Positions 8,868 through 17,354 of a stretch of DNA of 64,000 nt are shown piece after piece (position 1 is the stretch's first letter; the number at the start of each line of letters is the position of its first letter). Origin of the DNA: Pelagibacterales bacterium SAG-MED05 (GTDB lineage Bacteria; Pseudomonadota; Alphaproteobacteria; Pelagibacterales; Pelagibacteraceae); the NCBI GenBank assembly GCA_014654415.1, contig JACWDC010000003.1, positions 42,255 through 106,254 on the forward strand, read 5' to 3'. Both the position numbers and the translations under genes were made by a program. The notes under the pieces are model-generated. The model saw only the letters and a list, made by a program, of their open reading frames with translations, was not told where the DNA came from and searched no databases.

Positions 8868-10430
8868 TTACTTTATTTTATTATTAATTAAATTAATTGT
8901 TTCTTTTAGGCCAAAAAAACTAATAAAAAAACCCATTCTTGGCCCATCTTCTTCACCAAATAATACTTGATAGATTAATTTAAACCAATCTCGAAGACTT
9001 TTTTCGTAACCATTTTCTTTTCCCACAGAATATACAACAGTTTGAATATCCTCTGGATTTAATTTTTGATCAACCTTTTCTAATTTCAAAACTAAATTTT
9101 TTAAAGCTTCTTTTTCTTTATCATTTGGAATTTTAAATTTTTTATTTGGCTCTACTTTATCCTTGAAATAATTAATGGCATATTCAGTAAGACCATCTAA
9201 AATTGGGTAATTTTGAGGTTTTATTTCTTTATGAAATCTATTAATAAACTTCCATAATATTTCTTTATTGTCAGCATTACTAGATCCAACTAAATTTAAA
9301 AGCATAGAAAAAGGCATAACTGATTTTTCTTTTGGTGGTTTTCCATTATGCACATGCCACACTGGATTAATTATTTGATCTTTTTCTTTTTGGTTTGGGT
9401 ATTTTTCAATTAAAGACAAATATTCATCAACTGTTTTAGGAACAACTTCTGGGTAAAGCTTTTTAGCTCTTTTAGGATTGGGATACATATATAAAGATAG
9501 ACTTTCTGGCGATGCATATCTAAGCCATTGTTCAATCGATATACCGTTTCCTTTAGATTTAGATATCTTCTCACCTTTTTCATCTAAAAATAATTCATAG
9601 GCGAATCCATTCGGTGGAATTTTTCCTAACGCTCTACAAATTTTATTAGAAAGTATCGCGCTTTCAGTTAGATCTTTGCCATACATTTCAAAATCAACAT
9701 CAAATGTAAACCATCTCATTGCCCAATCAACTTTCCATTGTAGTTTGCAATTTCCATTTAAAATATTAGTTTCAAGTTTTTTATCATTGTTGTTGAAAAT
9801 AACTGTTCCTTTTTTTGCATCCATGCTTATTAATGGAATTTGTAAAACTTTACCTGTATCTGGACAAATTGGTAGAAAAGGACAGTAAGTTTTTCTTCTC
9901 TCCTCTCGAAGAGTGGGTAAAACGATATTCATAATCTCTTCATATTTTTCTAGAACTCTAATCAGGGAATCATTAAAAACACCTTCTTTGTAGTTTGAGG
10001 TCGAGCTTTTAAAAGTAAAATTAAAGTTAAATTTTTTTAAAAATTCTTTTAACATTTCATTGTTATGTTCACCAAAACTTCTATATTTACCAAAAGGATC
10101 TGGAATGTCTGTTAAAGGCTTTCCCAAATTTTTTTTTAAAACTTCATCATTAGGTATATTTTCTGGAACTTTTCTAAGTCCATCCATATCATCAGAAAAT
10201 GTAATTAACTCATGGTCAATTTTTTGAATATGTTTTAAAACATTAATCATCATGCTTGTTCTTGCAACCTCTCCAAAGGTTCCAATATGAGGTAAGCCGC
10301 TAGGACCATAACCTGTTTGAAAAGTAATTTTATTTTTAGCCTTAATTATATCTTTTCTATCTTTTAAAAGTTTTCTAATTTCTACAAAAGCCCAGGAAGA
10401 GGTTGATTGAATTAAGTTGTTATCAAGCAT
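8868..10430 (-). CDS. lysK: Lysyl-tRNA synthetase, class I
   Basis: Charges tRNA-Lys. This is the class I type usual in archaea and alphaproteobacteria, unrelated to class II LysS. The Rossmann-fold signature HIGT lies in GPSGLPHIGTFGEVART at about residues 42-58, and the second signature is KISKSKGNG near residue 290. The 520-residue length fits. Adjacent on the same strand is pyrD, two bases downstream. Many databases name this gene lysS regardless of class. Confidence 0.95.
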   Translation of the reverse strand: MLDNNLIQSTSSWAFVEIRKLLKDRKDIIKAKNKITFQTGYGPSGLPHIGTFGEVARTSMMINVLKHIQKIDHELITFSDDMDGLRKVPENIPNDEVLKKNLGKPLTDIPDPFGKYRSFGEHNNEMLKEFLKKFNFNFTFKSSTSNYKEGVFNDSLIRVLEKYEEIMNIVLPTLREERRKTYCPFLPICPDTGKVLQIPLISMDAKKGTVIFNNNDKKLETNILNGNCKLQWKVDWAMRWFTFDVDFEMYGKDLTESAILSNKICRALGKIPPNGFAYELFLDEKGEKISKSKGNGISIEQWLRYASPESLSLYMYPNPKRAKKLYPEVVPKTVDEYLSLIEKYPNQKEKDQIINPVWHVHNGKPPKEKSVMPFSMLLNLVGSSNADNKEILWKFINRFHKEIKPQNYPILDGLTEYAINYFKDKVEPNKKFKIPNDKEKEALKNLVLKLEKVDQKLNPEDIQTVVYSVGKENGYEKSLRDWFKLIYQVLFGEEDGPRMGFFISFFGLKETINLINNKIK

Positions 10431-10523
10431 AAATAAGGTTTATTAAATTTTATGTATAAAATACAGATATTATTACACGATATTAAGTTGAATTTTATAT
10501 CTATTTAAATAATCTCAAAAACT

Positions 10524-11972
10524 ATGGCAACAAACAAAACTGTTTTTTTCATGATTGGGGTGCTGCTTGTTGTCCTTGGGGTTTTTATGCTTGCTCCATA
10601 TATTATGCAGTTAGTATATAATGAAAATAATCACAGCTTTATTTCATCAGCATTTGTAACAATTTTTATAGGAATATTATTCATTCTATCTAACTTAGAA
10701 GAAGAGTTTAAACTTAACTTACGACAAACTTTTTTATTTTCAACACTAGCGTGGTTAATGGTTGCAATTTTTGGAAGCTTGCCTTTCCTTCTTTCTCCTG
10801 AAAAATTTACCTTTAGTGAGGCATTTTTTGAAAGTATGTCTGGCATCACTACTACTGGGGCAACAATAATTACTAATTTAGATAATAGCCCAAAAAGCAT
10901 TCTGTTATGGAGAGCAATAATGCAATGGCTTGGGGGAATTGGAATAGTTGTTATGGCAATTACAATTTTACCATTATTAAAAGTAGGAGGAATGCAATTA
11001 TTTAAAATGGAAGGGCCAGATACAACTGAAAAAATTTTACCTAGAACAATTGAAGTTGCTACTATTATTATCTCAACATATTTAGCTTTGACTTTACTAT
11101 GTGTGTTTTTCTACTGGCTATTTGGAATGTCAATATTTGACAGCATTTCTCATGCTATGACAACTATTGCTACTGGAGGATTTTCAACTCATAACGATTC
11201 TATAGGTTTTTTTAAAAATCCAAATATTGAAATTACAGCAAGTATTTTTATAGTCTTAGGGAGTATACCTTTCATTTCATACTTAAAATTTGTTAAAGGT
11301 AACAAAAAAATTTTTTTTCAAGATTTCCAAATTAAAGGCTTCGTTTACCTAATTCTTGTTTCTACATTAATTATGTTTTTGTATTTATTATTTATTAATT
11401 ATGAAAGCAATGTCTTGGATAAAGTTAGAATATCATCTTTTAATGTTATCTCTATTTTATCGGGGACAGGATATGTTACAGATGATTTTGGGTTGTGGGG
11501 AAATTTTTCTCTAATCTTTTTTTTATTCTTAATGTTTATTGGTGGGTGTGCTGGATCCACAGCATGTGGTATTAAAATTTTTAGACTACAAATGCTTGTT
11601 ATTTTTTTAAAGAATCAAATTAAAAAATTATTTTATCCAAATAGCGTAATAATAAATAAATATAACAATCAGAAAATATCAGATGAATTTATTAACTCGG
11701 TTATAGTTTTCATTTTTTCTTTCTTATTTATTTTTTTTATTATTGCTATGCTGCTATCTATCTCTGGGTTAGATTTTTTAACAGCTATTTCTGGTGCGGC
11801 AAGCGCAATATCAAATGTAGGGCCTGGCTTGGGAGGTGTAATTGGTCCAGACGGGAACTATAAAACTATTCCTGATCTATCAAAATGGATATTGTCAATA
11901 GGAATGTTGCTTGGAAGATTGGAATTACTTGCAGTGTTAGTATTGTTTTTTCCATCTTTTTGGAGAAATTAA
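10524..11972 (+). CDS. trkH: Trk-type potassium uptake protein, membrane subunit
   Basis: A 482-residue inner-membrane K+ transporter of the TrkH/TrkG family. Four pseudo-repeated pore loops are recognisable from their glycine filters: SGITTTGAT, TIATGGFSTH, SGTGYVTDDFG and SAISNVGPGLG. About ten membrane segments are present. The NAD-binding TrkA regulator is not in the window. It is followed after 15 bases by the AmpG-like gene on the same strand, which may reflect genome packing rather than shared function. Confidence 0.94.
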   Translation: MATNKTVFFMIGVLLVVLGVFMLAPYIMQLVYNENNHSFISSAFVTIFIGILFILSNLEEEFKLNLRQTFLFSTLAWLMVAIFGSLPFLLSPEKFTFSEAFFESMSGITTTGATIITNLDNSPKSILLWRAIMQWLGGIGIVVMAITILPLLKVGGMQLFKMEGPDTTEKILPRTIEVATIIISTYLALTLLCVFFYWLFGMSIFDSISHAMTTIATGGFSTHNDSIGFFKNPNIEITASIFIVLGSIPFISYLKFVKGNKKIFFQDFQIKGFVYLILVSTLIMFLYLLFINYESNVLDKVRISSFNVISILSGTGYVTDDFGLWGNFSLIFFLFLMFIGGCAGSTACGIKIFRLQMLVIFLKNQIKKLFYPNSVIINKYNNQKISDEFINSVIVFIFSFLFIFFIIAMLLSISGLDFLTAISGAASAISNVGPGLGGVIGPDGNYKTIPDLSKWILSIGMLLGRLELLAVLVLFFPSFWRN

Positions 11973-11987
11973 AAAAAATAATTAATT

Positions 11988-13361
11988 ATGGAAATATATA
12001 AAAAACAAACATTATCTGAAACTTTCTCTGTTTATTTTGATAAACGAATGATTAGAATATTATTGCTTGGAGCTATTAGTGGATTTCCATGGGTATTAAT
12101 AGGCAGTAGTTTAAGTTTATGGCTTAAAGAAGATGGGTTAAGCCGTAGTACCATTGGCTGGGCTGGATTAATTTTTGCTGTTTATGCTTTTAATTATTTG
12201 TGGGCACCAATAATCGATAGAATTAGAATTCCTTGGTTGACTGATAAAATTGGTCACAGACGTGGATGGATTGTTACAATGCAAACTATAATTTTATTAA
12301 GTCTAGTTTGTTGGAGTTTTGTAAATCCAACTGCAAATTTAGCTTTGGTTATTAGTATTGGATTAATAATCGCTATTGCTTCAGCCACACAAGACATCAC
12401 TGTTGATGCTCTTAGAATTGAACAAATCGGAGAACATGAAGGAAAGTCAATGCAAGCTGGTGCGGCTATGGCTGTTGTTGGATGGTGGACTGGCTATAAG
12501 TTGGGTGGAGTTATAGCATTAAACTTTGCAGAGTTTTTTGAATTAGCAGGATTTGAAAATTACTGGCAAATTACTTTCTTGGTTTTAGGTATAGTAATTA
12601 TAGCCTGTAATATAGGATTGATGTTTGTGCACGAACCACAACCAACTGATAGAAAAGAATCTCAAGCAAAAACTGATAAATTGATCGAAGATAAGTTGGG
12701 TTCCTCTAATTTTGCAACAAAAACTTTGGCATGGATTACAGGAACAGTTGCTGGTCCTGTGATGAGTTTTTTCAAAAAAAATGGTTTTAATATTGCCTTA
12801 GCTATCTTAGGATTTGTTTTTCTTTTTAAAATTGGTGAAGCATTTCTAGGTAGAATGTCGGTAATATTTTATAAAGAAATAGGTTTTACTAAATCAGACA
12901 TCGCGCTTTATTCTAAAGGATTAGGATGGATAACCACTGTGATATTTACTTTGCTTGGAGGTTTGTTTGCAATTCGCTCTGGCGTTATAAAAGCAATGTT
13001 TGTCTCTGGTATATTGATGGCATCTACTAACTTGTTATTTTCTTTGTTAGCTTGGTCTGGAAAATCTGAATTACTTTTTGCGATAGCTGTAATTTTTGAT
13101 GATATGGCAGCAGCATTTGCAACTGTTGCTTTTGTAGCATTTATTTCAATGCTAGTTGATAGAACTTATACCGCTACTCAATACGCTCTTCTTGCTTCGA
13201 TCGGAACTGCAGGTAGAACTACTTTAGCAGCATCATCTGGTGCATTGGTCGATTGGTTAAATGGAGATTGGGGTATTTTCTTTATAATTACTGCTGGAAT
13301 GGTAATACCTTCATTGATTTTTCTTTATATTATTAAAGATAAACTTAAGTTGAATGACTAA
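11988..13361 (+). CDS. ampG: AmpG-like muropeptide permease (MFS)
   Basis: A 457-residue major-facilitator protein with about 12-14 membrane segments. AmpG features are the N-terminal LLGAISGFPWVLIGSSLSLWL, YLWAPIIDR in the first loop, and ATQDITVDALRIE after the fourth helix. AmpG imports GlcNAc-anhydroMurNAc peptides from the periplasm for cell-wall recycling. The 8-base overlap with an NlpC/P60 peptidase gene supports this, since that enzyme class trims imported or released muropeptides. Confidence 0.87.
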   Translation: MEIYKKQTLSETFSVYFDKRMIRILLLGAISGFPWVLIGSSLSLWLKEDGLSRSTIGWAGLIFAVYAFNYLWAPIIDRIRIPWLTDKIGHRRGWIVTMQTIILLSLVCWSFVNPTANLALVISIGLIIAIASATQDITVDALRIEQIGEHEGKSMQAGAAMAVVGWWTGYKLGGVIALNFAEFFELAGFENYWQITFLVLGIVIIACNIGLMFVHEPQPTDRKESQAKTDKLIEDKLGSSNFATKTLAWITGTVAGPVMSFFKKNGFNIALAILGFVFLFKIGEAFLGRMSVIFYKEIGFTKSDIALYSKGLGWITTVIFTLLGGLFAIRSGVIKAMFVSGILMASTNLLFSLLAWSGKSELLFAIAVIFDDMAAAFATVAFVAFISMLVDRTYTATQYALLASIGTAGRTTLAASSGALVDWLNGDWGIFFIITAGMVIPSLIFLYIIKDKLKLND

Positions 13362-14094
13362 ATATCTTACAAATAATTTTGTAGTTATAAATCTTTACAA
13401 AAAACCCTCAAGTAAATCTGAAGTCGTAACACAAATGATTTATGGAGATAGCTTTTCGGTATTCAAAAAAACTAGAAAATGGCTTAAAGTAAAAATTAAA
13501 GAGGATAATTATAAAGGCTATGTACAAAATAAAAATTTTTCTCATTTTTTAAAACCAACTCATAAGATAAATGTTTTAAAAGCAAAAGTGTACGAATTTC
13601 CAAACAAAAAGAAAAAAACTAATGAAATATCATTTGGTTCAAAAATAAAAGTCATAGAAAATAAAGCTAGGTTCTTTAGGTTTTCTAAAGGGTGGATAAG
13701 CAAAAATGATGTAAAACCTATTTCGTATAAAGAAAAAGATCCTTTTAGAAGAATATCTATATTTAAAAATATTAAATATAAATGGGGTGGAAAATCTTTT
13801 AAAGGAATTGACTGCTCAGCTTTGATACAGTTGTTTCTAAACTTTAATAATAAGTTTTGTCCAAGGGATGCAAAAGATCAAGTAAAATATTTTAAAAAAA
13901 ACATAAAATTAAAAAATATTAAAAAAAATGATATTATTTATTGGAAAGGTCATGTTGCTTTAGCTCTTTCAAAAAAAAAGCTTATCCATGCTTATGGACC
14001 GATGAAAAAAACCCTAATCATGGACATTGATCAAACAATTAAAAGAATAGACCGAACTGCTAAATTAAAAGTAATTGGAATAAAAAGGGTATAA
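13354..14094 (+). CDS. SH3-domain NlpC/P60 peptidase
   Basis: 246 residues: two N-terminal SH3-like bacterial domains (about residues 5-60 and 65-125), then an NlpC/P60 cysteine peptidase domain. The catalytic triad is visible: Cys in FKGIDCSALIQ (about residue 152), His in YWKGHVALAL (about 199) and a second His in LIHAYGP (about 211). There is no signal peptide, which suggests a cytoplasmic gamma-D-glutamyl-diamino-acid endopeptidase acting on recycled muropeptides. Its start lies inside the end of ampG, so the two are translationally coupled. Confidence 0.9.
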   Translation: MTKYLTNNFVVINLYKKPSSKSEVVTQMIYGDSFSVFKKTRKWLKVKIKEDNYKGYVQNKNFSHFLKPTHKINVLKAKVYEFPNKKKKTNEISFGSKIKVIENKARFFRFSKGWISKNDVKPISYKEKDPFRRISIFKNIKYKWGGKSFKGIDCSALIQLFLNFNNKFCPRDAKDQVKYFKKNIKLKNIKKNDIIYWKGHVALALSKKKLIHAYGPMKKTLIMDIDQTIKRIDRTAKLKVIGIKRV

Positions 14095-14192
14095 ATAGCA
14101 AAGGCAGCTTCAGTCTCCCTCCACTGCCCTTGAATTCAATTTAATTGATTCGAGCTTTTAATTTAAGACTCTTTTTAATTGTATGTTAATAA

Positions 14193-14429
14193 CTATTTTA
14201 ATAATTTTCTGTAGGCAAATATTACCGCAAATACAATTATCAATGCTGCTATACCTTGACTTCCCAAACTATTGAGTAGTCTAATTAAATTCTCAGTAAC
14301 TTGAGTGCCAAAAAAAGCAACATTAGGTCCAAATATTACTTCTGCAATAACTGATACAGCTAGTAAAAGAACACCGACTTCTAAGAAACTATTTAAATAA
14401 TATTTAATTTTAGATATCCATTTATTCAT
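14193..14429 (-). CDS. Small two-helix membrane protein, 78 aa
   Basis: Residues 17-35 and about 56-73 are hydrophobic, joined by a linker with GPNVAFFGTQVTENLIRLL. Aligned with the 71-residue protein just upstream it shares a G-x-NV-x-F-x-G, N-x-I-x-x-L, LG-x-x-GI spacing, so the two are paralogs. The ATG at 14429 has a modest purine-rich GAAGAGA upstream. It lies at the outer edge of the tRNA-Ser island. No family recognised; size and shape are compatible with a small pore, holin-like or surface-associated protein, but nothing proves that. Confidence 0.65.
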   Translation of the reverse strand: MNKWISKIKYYLNSFLEVGVLLLAVSVIAEVIFGPNVAFFGTQVTENLIRLLNSLGSQGIAALIIVFAVIFAYRKLLK

Positions 14430-14447
14430 AATTTTATCTCTTCACAC

Positions 14448-14496
14448 TTATTGCCCCGACTTAAATCAATAAGAGGAGGAAAAGTTGGGGCAATAA
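14448..14496 (-). promoter_or_regulatory. 15-bp hairpin in the leader of the 78-aa gene
   Basis: Two 15-base arms (14448-14462 and 14482-14496) pair perfectly apart from one G-U in RNA, around a 19-base loop. It lies between the two tiny membrane-protein genes and ends 19 bases before the 78-aa start. There is no U run after it in either direction, so it looks like an RNA stability or translation-control element rather than an intrinsic terminator. The minus-strand loop contains CCUCCUCUU, complementary to the purine stretch before the start codon. Confidence 0.55.
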
Positions 14497-14538
14497 GCAA
14501 ATTGCAGTTACTTTGGGAGTTCACTGCGAGTATTTTAT

Positions 14539-14754
14539 TTACTTATAAAATCCTAGGATGACTATAGCTGCTACTAAACCAACTATTCCCGCATCCCCTA
14601 GAGCTTGCACTAGTCCAATAATATTGTCGGCTATTCCGCCAACAAATGGAACATTGCCGCCCAATAATGAAACAACGATACCTAAACCAAGTAGTGATAT
14701 CACCACTGAAGTTAAAGAGTTTACCGTTGAATTTAATCCTGATAACATTTTCAT
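14539..14754 (-). CDS. Small glycine-rich two-helix membrane protein, 71 aa
   Basis: 71 residues, almost without charge after the first few. Hydrophobic segment one is about residues 16-32 (SVVISLLGLGIVVSLL), then GGNVPFVGGIADNIIGLVQ, and segment two about 52-70 (GIVGLVAAIVILGF). The ATG at 14754 is preceded by a good AGAGGT ribosome site six bases away. It is paralogous to the 78-aa protein downstream. A promoter-like element and a perfect 10-4-10 palindrome lie just upstream, suggesting it is specifically controlled. No known family recognised. Confidence 0.7.
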   Translation of the reverse strand: MKMLSGLNSTVNSLTSVVISLLGLGIVVSLLGGNVPFVGGIADNIIGLVQALGDAGIVGLVAAIVILGFYK

Positions 14755-14782
14755 AGCTACCTCTCTTTTTTGTTCACAGTAA

Positions 14783-14806
14783 ACAAAACGAACTGATTCG
14801 TTTTGT
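14783..14806. promoter_or_regulatory. Perfect 10-4-10 palindrome (operator or leader hairpin)
   Basis: ACAAAACGAA and its exact reverse complement are separated by CTGA. The element sits 29 bases upstream of the 71-aa start and two bases downstream of a candidate -10. That position fits either a repressor-type operator at the transcription start or a hairpin at the 5' end of the message. Confidence 0.5.
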
Positions 14807-14808
14807 AT

Positions 14809-14836
14809 TTAATACTTTATCATTTTCGGAATCCAA
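14809..14836 (-). promoter_or_regulatory. Candidate sigma70 promoter of the 71-aa gene
   Basis: On the minus strand TTGGAT (14836-14831) and TATTAA (14814-14809) are 16 bases apart. Each matches consensus at four of six positions or better, and they lie directly before the palindrome and gene. AT-rich background makes chance matches common. Confidence 0.3.
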
Positions 14837-14928
14837 CATCCTCTATTAAGGTTGTTCATTTTGAGTCTTTGTGACTCATTATTGAGCTATTATTAATAAT
14901 TTTGACTCATTTTGGTCATTACTAATAA

Positions 14929-15002
14929 TGGCGGAGAGAGTGGGATTCGAACCCACGAAACGGTTTCCCGTTTACACACTTTCCAAGCGTGCGCCTTCAA
15001 CC
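14929..15002 (-). pseudogene. tRNA-Ser 3' fragment, copy A (truncated)
   Basis: 74 bases match the 3' part of the intact tRNA-Ser(GGA) at 17661-17750, from the D-loop GGTTGAAGGC through the anticodon arm, variable arm, T arm and encoded CCA. There are three differences: one in the anticodon stem (making a G-U pair) and two that face each other in the T stem (A-U swapped to U-A, pairing kept). The 5' acceptor strand and part of the D arm are absent, so it cannot fold as a complete tRNA. Best read as the outer end of a stretch of inserted DNA. Confidence 0.9.
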
Positions 15003-15050
15003 TAGCGGCTTAGAATCGTTGATTAACTTTCAATTTATTTTTAAGACTTT

Positions 15051-15088
15051 AAAAAAATTGGTCTAGCGACGACCATATGGCGACCAAT
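15051..15088 (-). terminator. Intrinsic terminator of the autotransporter gene
   Basis: On the minus strand ATTGGTC and GACCAAT form a 7-bp stem with a partly paired interior, followed directly by seven T residues. It starts six bases after the autotransporter stop codon. Confidence 0.7.
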
Positions 15089-15093
15089 CTTAA

Positions 15094-16833
15094 TTAAAAA
15101 TTTAGTTTAAATCCTAAATTTCCACTTAAGCTTTTAACATCCTGATTAGTATTTTTTGCAGAAATACTAGCAGTAAATTTTCCATTATCTGTAATCTTTT
15201 TTTCGTAACCTAAATTAGCAACTAATGAAATCTCTCTTGTAAGAGCATTATCTTGTTTGTACGTGGCGCTTGTGCCATTAATTGAATAAACTTGAGATTT
15301 GTCTCCTACCAAATTTCTAAAATCTAATAACCAACCTAGATTAAAATTATTATTATCATTATTTATAAGATTGTATTTATCAGAAAAAAATACAGACACG
15401 TTTCCCACTTTTCTATTTCTCCATGAATAATATTTGCTCTCATCATAACTTGGAGTAATTGAAAAACTTCCAGTTAATCCAACATTTGGAATAAGCTTGG
15501 GGTTAGTTTTTGTTACACCAGAATGTACTTCGAAAGTTTGGTAATTACTGTCTATATCTAATTTACCTGATGATGTTGTGTTTGTTAAAATTGTTCTCTC
15601 ACCCTCTTTTAAAGTAATTCCACCTAAAATAAAAGAGTCTAAGTTTAAAAGATATTTATTGCTTGGAAAATACAATCCAGCAGAAACATTTTGATATGTT
15701 ATTTTATGATCTTTTTCAAAATCTTGAACTCCAGCTTCAAAAGCAAGAATGAAATCTGAATTTTCTAAAGGTGAAATTAAATTAGCTCCCACATTAAATA
15801 AATCGTACTCTAAAGCCAGATTTGTAGCATGTCCTTTTCGATTTAAAAGAGAGGTATAAGTTTCTCCCCAACCATTACCATCATATAAATTTTCTGAGTC
15901 TTTGTATCTGTTTAAAAATTGTCTTATGTTTAGAGATTTATAACTTAAAAGTTCATCTAACGTCTCGCTTCCTCCTTGACCAACTGATCCTGCCGATCCT
16001 TTTACTACTTGATTGCCATCTAAATCTTGTAAAGTGAAGCTACCTGCAGTTTCATAAAAGTAACCTTGACCAACACCATGTTGAAATTTTAATGTGTTTC
16101 CAGTTGTTGTTCCTCCATCAATTTTACCAACTAAAATACTTTTATCTTTAAGTGTAATAGTGTTGTTGTTACCTACTATTGCTATACCTGCATTGGAGGG
16201 GCTGTTTCTATTATCTATAGTCCCGCTGTTAACTAATGTTGAACTTGTATCTATTTGTACTGTTGCAAATGTTGATGTGTTGTAAATAATTCCTCCAGAC
16301 TCATTTGTAAAAGTTGCATCTGTTGCTCCATCATAAAAATATATAGCTCTGTTCTCCACACTATAAATTGTGCCTGCATTAGTAATTGATGCACCAGTAG
16401 CATCCTCAGTCCCAACAGATTGTTGTACAATTGCATTTGTATCGGCAAATATTAAACCTCCGGATTTATTTGTAATAGTAGCATTTTGAGAGTCTTGTAG
16501 TTGAATTGCTTTGGATGAAGTCGCTTCAATGGTTCCGGAGTTGGTCACAGTCAAACCACTTGTCTCTCTCCCCATTATAGCGTTGCTTTTACCTTGAATA
16601 ACTCCACCAGACTCTACAACTACCGTAGCATTATCAATTTCATTTCCAGCAGCAATATATCCTCGAACAATATTATTTAAATCGCCATCGAGCGTCCCGC
16701 TTATAGTTAGTGTTGAGCTTGCTTGAAGATCTTCCCTAGTTGCTTGCGTTCCAGAAATTTCGACATCGGCAGCATATAACTGCTTAGGTGAATTCAAATA
16801 GATAAAAATTATTACTAATATTAAAATACGCAT
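15094..16833 (-). CDS. Autotransporter-type outer-membrane protein
   Basis: 579 residues. A signal peptide (cleavage probably after LYAA) is followed by a beta-helix passenger at about 22-290 built from roughly 22-25-residue repeats that alternate [36 protein letters not shown] and VNSGTI. From about residue 300 a beta-barrel domain runs to the end, finishing in NLGFKLNF with the terminal Phe used for outer-membrane assembly. This is a type V secretion layout, short for the class. The function of the displayed passenger is unknown; adhesion or phage/grazer interaction would be inference. It is bracketed by tRNA-Ser fragments A and B and followed by its own terminator. Confidence 0.87.
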   Translation of the reverse strand: MRILILVIIFIYLNSPKQLYAADVEISGTQATREDLQASSTLTISGTLDGDLNNIVRGYIAAGNEIDNATVVVESGGVIQGKSNAIMGRETSGLTVTNSGTIEATSSKAIQLQDSQNATITNKSGGLIFADTNAIVQQSVGTEDATGASITNAGTIYSVENRAIYFYDGATDATFTNESGGIIYNTSTFATVQIDTSSTLVNSGTIDNRNSPSNAGIAIVGNNNTITLKDKSILVGKIDGGTTTGNTLKFQHGVGQGYFYETAGSFTLQDLDGNQVVKGSAGSVGQGGSETLDELLSYKSLNIRQFLNRYKDSENLYDGNGWGETYTSLLNRKGHATNLALEYDLFNVGANLISPLENSDFILAFEAGVQDFEKDHKITYQNVSAGLYFPSNKYLLNLDSFILGGITLKEGERTILTNTTSSGKLDIDSNYQTFEVHSGVTKTNPKLIPNVGLTGSFSITPSYDESKYYSWRNRKVGNVSVFFSDKYNLINNDNNNFNLGWLLDFRNLVGDKSQVYSINGTSATYKQDNALTREISLVANLGYEKKITDNGKFTASISAKNTNQDVKSLSGNLGFKLNF

Positions 16834-16902
16834 AATCTTTTATTTTTTTAATAGGTATACCTTAATATTTATAAAACTGAAGCATTTCAAAATGGATATA
16901 AA

Positions 16903-16976
16903 TGGCGGAGAGAGAGGGATTCGAACCCTCGAAACGGTTTCCCGTTTACACGCTTTCCAAGCGTGCGCCTTCAACC
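16903..16976 (-). pseudogene. tRNA-Ser 3' fragment, copy B (truncated)
   Basis: 74 bases are identical to the corresponding part of the intact tRNA-Ser(GGA), from D-loop to CCA. The 5' acceptor strand and D stem are missing; beyond the breakpoint the sequence is TAGC, exactly as in copy A, not ACTC as in the intact gene. Identity to the intact copy suggests a recent event or continued gene conversion. Confidence 0.92.
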
Positions 16977-17041
16977 TAGCACTCTAAAGTTATTAATTAG
17001 TGCTAATTAATTTTTTGAAATTTGATAAAATTTTAGCTGGT

Positions 17042-17053
17042 GACAGCAATACG
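17042..17053. repeat. 12-bp direct repeat, left copy
   Basis: GACAGCAATACG lies just after the 3' end of the lipoprotein gene. The same 12 bases recur at 17598-17609, so the pair brackets the two-gene block. Confidence 0.6.
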
Positions 17054-17064
17054 GAGTCAGACAT

Positions 17065-17337
17065 TTATTGAGCACGATATCCTTTTTGAATCATGCATCT
17101 ATCATAAGCTGCATTATTTTGAGCTATACGTTCCATAGCTATACCAAGTTCATCTGGGGCACACATTAAAGGATTTCTGCAAATATAAGTTGGAGCTACT
17201 GCGTTAGCAGTTGCACCACAATATCTTTTATCAGTATCTAAATTAGAGTTATTCCCAGATTGATGTGACCAGGTAGTTGCACAACTAGTAAATAAAACAC
17301 CTACCGCAAGCAAAGCTAATATTTTGTGTATTCTCAT
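17065..17337 (-). CDS. Small lipoprotein, 90 aa
   Basis: The track begins at a TTG (17352), but the ATG at 17337 (MRIHKILALL) is more likely and gives a normal lipoprotein signal: basic start, hydrophobic core, lipobox LFTSC with the lipidated Cys at about residue 18. The mature part has four more Cys (YCGA, YICRNPLMC, DRCMIQKGY), suggesting two disulfides, and ends in the RCM-x-KGY pattern common in short proteobacterial lipoproteins. It is probably anchored in the outer membrane. It follows the 69-aa exported gene closely, so the two form one unit inside the tRNA-Ser island. Function unknown. Confidence 0.75.
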   Translation of the reverse strand: MRIHKILALLAVGVLFTSCATTWSHQSGNNSNLDTDKRYCGATANAVAPTYICRNPLMCAPDELGIAMERIAQNNAAYDRCMIQKGYRAQ

Positions 17338-17354
17338 ATAAAGCACCAACAAAC

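Noticed and set aside
14101-14131. Possible terminator or small RNA after the NlpC/P60 gene
   Set aside because: GGCAG and CTGCC arms give a short stem with a bulge and a long loop, and no T run follows on either strand.
14558-14782. 74-aa plus-strand ORF opposite the 71-aa gene
   Set aside because: It mirrors the gene on the other strand, which has the better ribosome site, a paralog and a membrane-protein pattern.
14929-15002. Copies A and B as functional tRNA-Ser genes
   Set aside because: Neither has a 5' strand that can pair with the TCTCTCC acceptor sequence; copy B also lacks the D stem.
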